From Drosophila miranda (lineage: Eukaryota > Arthropoda > Insecta > Diptera > Drosophilidae), in contig NC_046674.1 in assembly GCF_003369915.1 (NCBI RefSeq), positions 11,222,001 to 11,286,000 on the forward strand: 64,000 bases of DNA, in the 5' to 3' direction. Shown in pieces: positions 37,701 through 47,400 of the stretch (the stretch's first letter is position 1; every line of letters begins with the position of its first letter). The notes beneath the pieces were generated by a model. It did not search any database, was not told the DNA's origin, and saw only the letters and a program-made list of their open reading frames with translations. A program made the translations under genes and the position numbers.

Positions 37701-38787
37701 CAACGTTCGAAAACTGACACTGAGCTCTGATAAGGAGAAGTATGGAGTGACTTTGAGAGCCGAGCCCGATCACAAGGTAAGATTTTGACTACCTTTTACA
37801 TAATGAATCATTCTCTGAGTGCGCATCTCTTTTTAGACGCTCGGCCAGCGACTAAAAGGCAACTTCAAGGCTGTTATGGCTGCTATTAAGTCGCTTAAGG
37901 ACGATGAGATTCAGAAGCAGGTTGCGCAGGGGTACTTTAACATTTTGGATCAGCGCATAGAGCTGGAGGAAGTTCGGATCATTTACTGCACATCCGAGCA
38001 GGTGGGAGGAAACTTTGAAGCCCATAGCGACAATGAGGTTTTGGTCCTCTTAGACATGACGCCCAACGAAGAGCTACTGGAAGAAGGCTTAGCCCGCGAA
38101 GTCATCAACCGAGTACAAAAGCTCAAGAAGAAGGCTCAACTGATACCGACCGATCCTGTACTTATCTATCATGAGCTTACTCCCAACACCAATGGCAAAA
38201 AGGAAACTTTAGAGGCCGAAGGTCAGCTAAAGAAGGTTTTGGCAAGCTATGCATCCATGATCAAGACGGCCGTCAAGTCGGAATTTGCTCCGTATTCAGC
38301 TAATCAGGCAGCTAAAAAACGTCTTATCGCTAGTGAGCTGGTGGATCTGAAAGGCGTTCCTTTGAAGCTCACTATTTGCTCTACCGAAGAGTTGCAGCTG
38401 CCTAGTCTACCTTGGCTGAACGTAACCTTGGTCGAGGAATTGAAGCCACGCTTCGGCAAAAGCAACAGAGCGTCCCTGTTGCTCCAGCACAACGTTACTA
38501 AAGAGCTCATTACCTTGCCTACGTTACGAAACGAGCTGGAGCTATTATTTGGCCTGTACGGCGTCAATTATAATATCTATGTCATCGATCAGCAGAAGAA
38601 GCTCAGCGAGCTAAAGTCCATCGACATTGGCCTCAGTGGCAAGCTCTTGGTTTTAGCACGCAGCGCGGAAGCGATCCTGACGACATCAGGATATGAAGTG
38701 GCCGCAGCGCCTTACTCGAAATTTGTTAACCAGCCAGCAGGCAGTACCACATTTACCGAGAATCCTACAGGACATGCTCTAGCTTAA
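34763..38787 (+). CDS. IleRS: cytoplasmic isoleucyl-tRNA synthetase
   Basis: Class I aminoacyl-tRNA synthetase that charges tRNA-Ile for cytosolic translation, with an editing domain that removes mischarged valine. Exons 34763..34905, 34979..35597, 35669..36301, 36368..37218, 37284..37776 and 37837..38787 give 1,229 codons, the expected length for the eukaryotic cytosolic enzyme. The Rossmann-fold signature HIGH appears as HYGHI near residue 66 (GLPHYGHI). The CP1 editing region follows, with a [12 protein letters not shown] block and the [22 protein letters not shown] block. [12 protein letters not shown] and the KMSKS-type loop [15 protein letters not shown] (near 36795) precede the anticodon-binding domain. 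The C-terminal extension from about residue 900 is specific to eukaryotic enzymes. The lack of a mitochondrial presequence agrees with cytosolic location. AATAAA lies about 40 bp after the stop. Confidence 0.96.
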
Positions 38788-39186
38788 ATTCGTTGCTATT
38801 TGCTCATTGAACCCTGTTGTAAACGAAAATTAAATAAACCATTTGGTGTGATAAGGTCGAGACACACGTGCCCCGGTAATCAAATAGACGGTAAAAATTA
38901 CTTTTATATCCGATATTAAAGACAACTGGAAAAAAAATCCCTGATCCTTGATAAGGATTCAATCTATGGTGTTCCCCCTGATAACACGATCGAGCAAGAA
39001 GCGGCAGAGTTATGGCGATGAGATTGAAAAGAACATTAGAAAGTCAATATCCTTGCCACACTAACTAAAAAAAGGAGCCTCCCGATCACGACAAAGCGTG
39101 GTACATCAAGATCGAATAAGAAATTGCAGAGTTGTGCAGTAAGTAAGTCAAATGTATTGGCATCAGAAAATAGGATATAACTTTGC
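38788..39186. other. IleRS 3' flank with decayed repeats
   Basis: After the IleRS poly(A) signal the sequence contains two related 27-bp segments (38988-39014 and 39110-39136, 21 of 27 identical by eye) 122 bp apart, and a short palindrome, ATCCTTGATAAGGAT, at 38944-38958. The frame from 38941 is open for 26 codons before TGA, but I do not recognise it. It looks like degenerate repeated DNA leading into the satellite. Confidence 0.45.
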
Positions 39187-41260
39187 TCACGATTTTCGCA
39201 AAAATCATCAGTTACCGATGTGTGATACTGTCATTCAAGAAATATTTTCTAGATTTCTTTGCCACAGAACGACAGTCTGGATCCCCACGATCTTGAGAAA
39301 GTAAGTCCTTCAGAGGTCTGGTCCCATTTCCCCGAGATATAGTCCACCGAACTTTTGGTTGGGAAACTAATTAAATTACTGTTTTTTTCTTGTTTCTCTA
39401 CGATATATATCGGCTATACAGTGTCTCATTGGGGCGTGGCATGTCTCTTCGTGACCGGGCGAGTCCTGCCAATCAAATGCAATTGGAAAAAAGAACAACA
39501 GTTTATTCACGATTTTCGCAAAAACTCCGCCTCATTTTCGTAGTCGAGATTTTGATGCCGAACGACAGGCTGGATCTCCGCGGTCCTGGAAAAGTAAGTC
39601 CTTTGCCGATCTGGCCCTATTTTTCTGAGATATAGCCTTCCAAGGATTTGGTTTTGCAAATCAATAGAATACTGGTTTCTTCTGCACGCTATATCTCTGC
39701 AATACGGCAGCCGATCGGGGAGCGGTATGTCTTTTCAGGACCACGCGAGTCCTGCCAATCGACTGCAATCGGAAAAAAGGACATCCGTTATTTCAAGATT
39801 TTCGCAAAAAATCATGATGGTTACATCATTAAATTTGCCAAAAATCTGGCTCATTTTCGTAGTCGAGATTTTGATGCCGAACGACAGTCTGGAACCGCGC
39901 GGTCCTGCGAGAGTTGGTCCTGCACACATCTGGCCCTATTTTTCTGAGATATAACCTTCCAAGGATTTGGTTTTTCAAATCAATAGAATACTGGTTTCTT
40001 CTGCACGCTGTATCTCTGCAATATGGCAGCCGATCGGGGTGCGGTATGTCTTTTCACGATCGGGCGAGTCCTGCCAATCGACTGCAATCGGGAAAAAGGA
40101 CATCCATTCCATCACGATTTTCGCAAAAAATCATGATGGTTACATCATTAAATTTGCCAAAAATCGGGCTCATTTTCGTAGTCGAGATTTTGATGCCGAA
40201 CGACAGTCTGGAACCTCGCGGTCCTGCGAGAGTTGGTCCTGCACCCATCTGGCCCTATTTTTCTGAGATATAGCCTTCCAAGGATTTGGTTTTTCAAATC
40301 AATAGAATACTGGTTTCTTCTGCACGCTATATCTCTGCCATACGGCAGCCGATCGGGGTGCGGTATGTCTTTTCAGGACCAGGCGAGTCCTGCCAATCGA
40401 CTGCAATCGGAAAAAAGGACATCCGTTTTTTCACGATTTTCGCAAAAAATCATGATGGTTACATCATTAAATTTGCCAAAAATCTGGCTCATTTTCGTAG
40501 TCGAGATTTTGATGCCGAACGACAGGCTGGATCTCCGCGGTCCTGGAAAAGTAGGTCCTTCGCCGATCTGGCCCTATTTGGCTGAGATATAGCTTTCCGA
40601 AGATGTGGATTTCCGCATCATGCAAATAGTGGTTTATTCTGCAGGCTATATCTCAGCTATACGGCAGGCGATGGGGGCGTGGCATGTCTTTTCGTGATCG
40701 GGAGAGTCCTGCCAATCGATTGGCACCAGAAAAAAGGATATCCATTCCATCACGATTTTCGCAAAAAATCATGATGGTTACATCATTAAATTTGCCAAAA
40801 ATCGGGTTCATTTTCGTAGTCGAGATTTTGATGCCGAACGACAGTCTGGAACCACGCGGTCCTGCGAGAGTTGGTCCTGCACCCATCTGGCCCTATTTGT
40901 CTGAGATATAGCCTTCCAAGGATTTGGATTTGCATATCATTAAAATACTGGTTTCTTCTGCACGCTATATCTCTGCAATATGGCAGCCGATCGGGGTGCG
41001 GTATGTCTTTTCAGGACCAGGCGAGTCCTGCCAATCGACTGCAATCGGAAAAAAGGACATCCGTTTTTTCACGATTTTCGCAAAAAATCATGATGGTTAC
41101 ATCATTAAATTTGCCAAAAATCGGGCTCATTTTCGTAGTCGAGATTTTGATGCCGAACGACAGTCTGGAACCGCGCGGTCCTGCGAGAGTTGGTCCTGCA
41201 CCCATCTGGCCCTATTTGTCTGAGATATAGCCTTCCAAGGATTTGGATTTGCATATCATT
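39187..41260. repeat. tandem satellite array, 319-bp unit
   Basis: A fixed landmark (GAACGACAG) occurs at 39267, 39560, 39879, 40198, 40517, 40836 and 41155. The last six are spaced exactly 319 bp apart; the first gap is 293 bp. Neighbouring units look more than 90% identical. The first unit is aberrant and the last ends at 41260 against unrelated sequence. Each unit contains ATGATG-GTTA-CATCAT, a small inverted repeat. Overlapping ORFs of about 119 and 99 codons recur in every unit on both strands. Because 319 is not a multiple of three they change frame each unit, so they are not a conserved protein. I cannot assign it to a known satellite family. Confidence 0.92.
39209..39269 (+). pseudogene. 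IleRS exon-4 fragment inside first satellite unit
   Basis: This 61-bp stretch matches 37089-37150 of the IleRS coding sequence at about 54 of 62 aligned positions, with one single-base deletion that breaks the frame. It sits where normal satellite units carry the segment between the CACGATTTTCGCAAAAA block and the landmark GAACGACAG. It is therefore a decayed, non-functional IleRS piece embedded in the array, 0.4 kb downstream of the intact gene. Confidence 0.7.
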
Positions 41261-44237
41261 ATGCCGTAAGCATGTTTTCCAAAATCGAAAAACCCATTTC
41301 AATTATTTATGGGCCGATTCGGCAACGCGTGCCACGCCTTCTCGTGATCGGGAAAATATCCTCGATCGCTTGAATTTACATTAATGCTATTAAGGATTTC
41401 GACTTATAACGTTGTTAGGCGCAATAGATCGTGCAATATTGTTCTGAAATGTATTACATAATTTTGAAAATCAACAGAATCGTAAAACTAGAAATTAAAA
41501 ACAGTTTTTTTTTTATATTTTCCATTTTATTGAAATCGCTTTTTACTCGTAATATTATTAGTTATTATATATATGTATTTATATGGATGTATTATCATGT
41601 ATATCGGCTTGCCATAAATGTAGGTATGTTATGTGAATACAATTAATTTTTGCGTTGCGTCATTCTTTGTTTTTGTTTTTTTTTTTGCAATCGTTTTGTT
41701 TTTTATTTTATAAACTAACTCTACCGCTGCTGTGGCGGCTTGATCGGTGATCGGTATCTGTATGATTTGAAGAGACAATTTCAATTTCGTACACTTAATA
41801 CATGTATCGTAAGTTATGAATGATTCGAATCGTAATTGCTTTACTTCAACGGCGTGCTGCTTATAGATGTGGTTTCTATTTCATTACAATCAGTTATTAA
41901 GTCTAAACATGAGCCCAACTAATTGCTTAAGGTTGGCGCTCGCCATTTGCTGGAAATTTACAGTTCACGTCGAAGAACAGAGGGGGTTTCGGTATGTAGA
42001 TCAAAGCACAAACGAGTTGGACGTGGACCATCTGCATCCATCCGTACTAGTATTCTGTAGATCTTTTGTTTCTCAGTCACAATTGTGTGCTGCTTTCTTT
42101 ACGCTGATTTCAATAATTTTGTTTTGTTCGTTATATGTTTTTTTGGTTAATATAATGCTGCTTAATCTTATTACATACACATTTATATACGTTTGCGATT
42201 TTTACAATATTCCGTTTGAGTAAATGTTTCTGCTGTGTAATGTTCAGAAAAAAAAAATAGAGAAAGATATCGCTTCCATATCTTCTATTAGTTACACAGC
42301 AGCAGCTTCACTCTTCAAAAAAAAAAAAAATGTACGCGTACAGATTATGATGTATAGTCTTAAATATAGGGTTTAAGTGTTTATCCATTATCAATTATCT
42401 TTTGTTTCATTTATAATTTTATTGAATAAAATTACTAACACTTTAGCTAATTACTACGCTCTTCTCTCTGCACTCCCCAGTCCATTCTGCCTTGGAACAG
42501 TATCCATCGCTTATTTTGACATTAGTTAGGGGCTAATCCTTTTCGTTCTTACCGATCTTCCTTTCTTTAGCCTAATCCTTAATAACTATGTGTATGTGTA
42601 GTATGTGTGTGTGTGTGTTTGTGTTTGTGTATTTGCGGGTGTATATAATACAAGGTGTGTTCCATATGGTTATTATAGGGGTGTATTTACGTTTACGTTT
42701 ACGTTCACGTACTTCTCAAGACCTAAATACGCACACTAAGTTTTTATGCTAGTTTATATCTCAATAGTCAATAGTTTAGTTTCAGTTATAAATATTTCAA
42801 TAATAATTATAAACACAAAATGTTGGCTAAAGGCCAACTAAATAGAAGGGACCTTAGAAACGGCTTCAAATCGGGGCAATTAAAATTGCAATAATTGAAA
42901 AAACAAACAAAAAAAAAATCACCAGATTAAAAGAAACTAAACGCTATGTGACACTCCCGTGGGGGGATTTAGCATTAAAAACTGGGTTGCTTTTACAAAT
43001 TAACATGGCAAACGGTACACACTAAATATTGCGGTCTAAAAACTAAAAGTTAAGGACTATCTTTAAAAAAAATGAGTACAGTACATGGTGTTGCTGTTCA
43101 TGTTCATATTCGGTTCGGTTCGGTTCGATTCCATTCGATTTACTTCGATTTTTGTTCGTCACCTTCAAGTTCTCAAATTAAATGTTTAGAAATATATATC
43201 ACAATTTGTAAAAAGTTTTTAATGCATTTTTCCTTTGAATTACAAATTCAACAGTTTAACATTTAAAAAAAATGAGTGGAAAGAGTCGATAGAGTATTGC
43301 ATTGCATTGCTTTGAAGGGGGACTGTCTGTCTGTCTGTATGTCTAAAGATTCCTTTTGATTCTCAGCTATCCAAACAAAGAAGACGCTTCTGAGTAATTT
43401 AAATTCGAGCATTCGGGTAAAGTATCTTTTTCGTTGAAAAGAAGTACGTGTTTGAAAGAAAAATAAACGCGCTGATCGATAGTTAAAGCATATAGTAAAG
43501 TAGTCGTAGTCGTATATACACAAAGCATTACGAAAGTGAAGCAGCTTTCAAGCCATGAGTGGGGGCTAGGCTAGGGTCTAGGGGCTAGGGGCTAGGGCTA
43601 CTACTGGGGGCCTTTAATCTCTTTACATTTATTCAACTGTTAGATTAACATCTTTACTTATTCGTATGCATATTTTGCTGTGTAATACTCATCGTTCGAC
43701 ATCCAAATGCTAATGGGCCAATGGGTAGACCAGACACAAAATAGGCTCGCGATCAAACAATACGAGCATTGCTCTGTTCTATTCTGTTCTATTTTGTTCT
43801 GTTCCACTCCATTCGGAGCTCTGTCCCTCTGCTGATGCATTCGATTCATAAATACGCTCTTGTAGCGTACATGCGGATGCCAATGCCAATGCCAATGCAA
43901 ATGCAAATGCAAGCAGGCTGTTGTCCGGAAGGACACTGACTTAAATTCTAAAAAAAAATCCAGTAAACATTACACACATGGACTACGCCTATTGTAAGCC
44001 TAAACTCAACATCAACATACACATACATATTTCTGTTCGGTTCCGGTGCACATACCATTGCCGGTGCCGTTACATATCTGGGCTGGGTGGCCTGGTGACT
44101 AATACTAAACTTTAAGCTTGATCAAAGTTCATATTAATTAGTGTTTTGTTGAATGTTCTCTTGTGTGTTCTCTTGTCATGTGTCATTGTGCTGCTGTGGT
44201 TGTGGTTGTGGTTGTCGCTGTTGCGTATTTCACCTAA
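41261..44237 (-). other. Ten-m: presumed Ten-m 3'UTR and 3' flank
   Basis: No coding region is seen. The minus strand has AATAAA signals near 41527 and 41704, suggesting a Ten-m 3'UTR of about 2.5-2.9 kb, which is typical of neural genes. Simple repeats: TGTG near 42600, TTCGG repeats near 43108-43125, GTCT repeats near 43325-43340, GGGGCTA repeats at 43564-43605, TTCTG repeats near 43770-43800 and CAATGC repeats at 43878-43915. The exact poly(A) site is not determinable. The segment 41261-41430 still shows weak resemblance to the satellite. Confidence 0.55.
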
Positions 44238-44426
44238 TTACAAAATCTGCTCCTCAGCCGTCTCGCTGCTGTCCCTCTGCTCCTTTCTGCCCACGGCTAT
44301 TAAGTAGTCCTCCTGCTCGCCATACTCCCCATCGGCCGCTTCACTCTCCAGCTCCACATCGAGCTCGGGCTCGAGCTCGGTCTTGGGCTCGGGCTCAAGC
44401 TGCTGCTCCTCTTTGTCCTCCTCGAC
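44238..44426 (-). CDS. Ten-m: in-frame extension after the Ten-m stop (candidate readthrough)
   Basis: After the TGA at 44427-44429 the same frame stays open for 62 codons to a TAA at 44238-44240. The encoded peptide is strongly acidic (EEDKEEQQLEPEPKTELEPE and so on), ends in AEEQIL and has the GC-rich third positions of Ten-m coding sequence, unlike the AT-rich 3'UTR that starts right after the TAA. Alternatives are a coding exon joined by splicing from a different donor (a GTGAGT lies across the stop: aatgc|gtgagt), or a recent nonsense change. Readthrough is inference; the open frame is seen directly. Confidence 0.55.
   Translation of the reverse strand, partial: VEEDKEEQQLEPEPKTELEPELDVELESEAADGEYGEQEDYLIAVGRKEQRDSSETAEEQIL
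44360..44379 (-). promoter_or_regulatory. GC-rich RNA hairpin downstream of the Ten-m stop
   Basis: CGAGCTCG at 44360-44367 pairs perfectly with CGAGCTCG at 44372-44379 across a 4-nt loop, about 47 nt downstream of the TGA in the transcript. Stable structures at such a distance are known to stimulate readthrough in some genes. Function here is inferred. Confidence 0.4.
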
Positions 44427-47400
44427 TCACGCATTCGGCTCGCCGACCCTGAGTTGGCGCCGGCTGGAGCTGGATCTGTGGCTGCTTCCGGTCTTGCGGC
44501 GCTTGCGCTTGGCATCGCGCTGGAAGGCCACGTTGCCGGGATCGTCGGCCAGCTGGGGATACTTGTGAATGCTGTGTATGTCAATGCCAATCCATCCATC
44601 GACGTCGCCGTGTTGGACGAGCTCCTCCTTCTCCTCCTCGGTCCAGTCACCGCGACCCTGGAAGCCGGCAGCTACCAGCTGCTTCTCCAGCTCCCAGGCC
44701 CTCTCCACGGCTCGCTTGTGGGCATGCTTGAGTATGCGATGACGCTCCTGCTCGGGATCCACGCCGTACTTAATGATCACCACCGCATCGGGGCCGTGGA
44801 GGCGCAGCTCCTTGGCCGCACTGCCGCCGTGATCGCTGATCTCGTGTGTTGATATGTTGAACATGCCGCCCAGGCGACGCAGCTCCTCGTTGTCATCGCG
44901 CAGCTTCAGCACATTGTCCTTCACAAAGTAGAAGACGTCCTGGTCGTGTATGCTGAAGTGCAGGTCCAGGAAGAAGGAGTTGTTGAACACACTGCTCACA
45001 ACGTCCTGCACTACGCTATTGGCTCCATCCACAACGCTGACCAGGGCCCGTCCGCCAATCGTCGAGAGCAGCACGCCCTCGCCAAAGACACCGCGACGGT
45101 AGCTGACGCGCGGCAGAAGGTTGCGCATCTTTGGCTCCATCTTAAGCAGCGGCTTGGGCACGAAATCAAAGTCACTGAACTTCTCGCTCGTCTTCTCCAC
45201 AATGCACTCCAGCCCGGAGATGACGCCAAAGTCGGGGGCCAGCGTGTTCGATTTGATGGAAGCCTGGGGAGTGTACTGGGCCAGTTTGGTGTAGCGGGTG
45301 CTCTGCATGTTGTCCAGGTCGTAGCCGAACAGCTGCAGCCAGGCGTCCAGGTCGATCATGTAGTTCTGCGGCTTGTTCGGGTTGATGGGGTCGTTGTTGT
45401 GGTACCGGTAGATGAACACATCCGTGGGGTGAGACATTTCGGTGGCCAGGGTCTCCCAGAGCGGTGTCATCCATTGACCCACGTGGGGATCGTACTGCCG
45501 CTGCTCCGTGTAGATCAGCTTGGTGTGTGGATCGATCAGACCGCCGTGGAAGTCAACGGGCACAAAGAAGTCGGGCTTGGTGTCCTTGATGATGCGCCCG
45601 AACGGAGTGCGCTTAAGCTCCTTGACGATGCCGCCGTTCATGTCGAAGAAGGCCAAGGGCGAGCCGTTCTGATCGGTGGCGACATAGTACCTCTGATCGG
45701 CGTTCTCCAGGGCAATCAGCATGTCACGGTCGTCGTAGTAGAACTTCATGGTCTTGCCCAGCTTGGGGAAGTGCACGTGCGTGACCAGGTGCGGGGTCCG
45801 CGGATTGGCGTAGTAGTACTGTGTGGTGTTGCCCTTGTTGTCGTGCCAGGCCACCAGGCGGCTGCGGTCGTCGTAGTAGTACCAGCTCTGGAACCGCTCG
45901 CGCTCGAAGGCGTGGATCAGCTGTCCGCGGTTGTTGTACCGGTACTTCTGCTCCCCTCGACGCACCACAAAGCCGCGGGCATCGTAGTTGTTGAACTCCA
46001 CGTCGCCCAGCTTGATCACGCGATCCCCGATGTCGTAGCCCAGATTGAACTTCTCCCCCTGATCCACAACGCCCACAGTGTTGCCGTTCTCGTCGTACAA
46101 ATACTTCCAGTTGTTGGTGCCCAGGACCTCGATCACGTGGCCATCGGCGTTGTAGTTGATCTTGTCGAAGGCCGTGGACCGGCCAAAGGTCGTCTTCTGC
46201 GACTTGATGCGGTTTCGCAGGTCGTAGTCCAGCTCCAGGCGGAACACGTCGATGTTCTTGACGTTCATGAGCACACTCTTGACGCGACCGTGCTGGTCGT
46301 AGTCCACAATGGTGAAGAATTGCTTGGCCGAGTCCTGGATGACCGTGCGGTTGAACGCGTTGCGTGTTATCTTCAGGTCCTGAACGACCTCCAGCTGTCC
46401 CAGGTTCTGGCTGTACTTGTAACGGGTCGTGGGCAGCTCCTTGTCGTCGATGGCCATCTCGATGCCGCTTAATCTGGCGTTGCCGTCGTAGGCGTACTTG
46501 AAGTGGGCCGAGGCCAGCGAGTTCTTGGAGCCGAACCGCAGCTTCTCGTCCTTGAGGATGCCGGCGTGGTACTTGAATTCGCGGCGCAGCTCGAAGCCGG
46601 GCTCCTGCACCTCCACGGACTTCACAAGGCTGGTGGTGTCCTGGTAGGTGTAGTGGGTGCTCGAGAGTCCCGCCAGAATTGTCTCCAGGCGTCCGGCGGC
46701 GTCGTGCACAAAGGCAACCTTGCCGGATTGGTGGGGGTGGATCTTGGCCAGGATCTGGCCCTCGTCGTTGTACAGAATCTCGAACGGATGGCGGTTAATG
46801 GGCGAGTAGTACTGGTACTTGAAGAAGCCCAGCGACGTCTGCAGCGAGAACGAGTGGATGTGGCCACGCGGCGTGGTCAGACTCTGCAGAGCCCCGGCAT
46901 CGTCGTACTGCAGCAGATAGTCCGAGCGGCGCGGCGTGGTCACCTTCAATGGCAACGATCCGAACATATCCTTGAAGGCATAGACCATGGTCGAGCCGTC
47001 GCCGTACTTGATCTCGTTGAGGCGGCCGTTGCGATCGAAGGAGTAGGCCTCCTGGAGCACGCCCCACTTCCAGCTAACCAGCCGCCCGAAGCGATCATAC
47101 TCCAGATCGACGTCCGCATAGTCGCCCGATTGCGGCCGGAAGCTGATGGGGCGCGAGGTGCGGTCGTAGGTGACGTTCAGCAGCTCCTGCTTGTCGTCCA
47201 CCATCACCACCACAGACTGGGTCTCGCGATCGTATTCCAGGGTCAGCACATTGTCTCCGTTCACGCGTAGCTTGCGTCCCACCTCGGTGACGGGGCGTGG
47301 CGTTGCCTTGTTCTGCTTGCCCGGCAGTTGCGGCTGCTGGCGACGCACGAAGTAGCGCCACTCGAAGCGGTTGGCCAGATCCCCAGCGATCTCCGTGCGC

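Noticed and set aside
39914..41230. Repeated 119-codon ORFs in the satellite
   Set aside because: The 319-bp period is not a multiple of three, so the ORFs overlap in changing frames and are not kept as one protein; they are by-products of the repeat.
43108..43130. Perfect tRNA B-box-like GGTTCGATTCC (also near 51457)
   Set aside because: It arises from a TTCGG microsatellite; no A box, acceptor stem or cloverleaf can be drawn around it.
44424..44432. GTGAGT donor overlapping the Ten-m stop codon as a constitutive splice site
   Set aside because: No acceptor with a pyrimidine tract is seen downstream at a plausible distance; kept only as an alternative explanation for the extension.
44946..46472. 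508-codon ORF antisense to the Ten-m last exon, with similar neighbours to 49967
   Set aside because: Val/Gly/His-rich composition typical of the complement of YD-repeat coding sequence.
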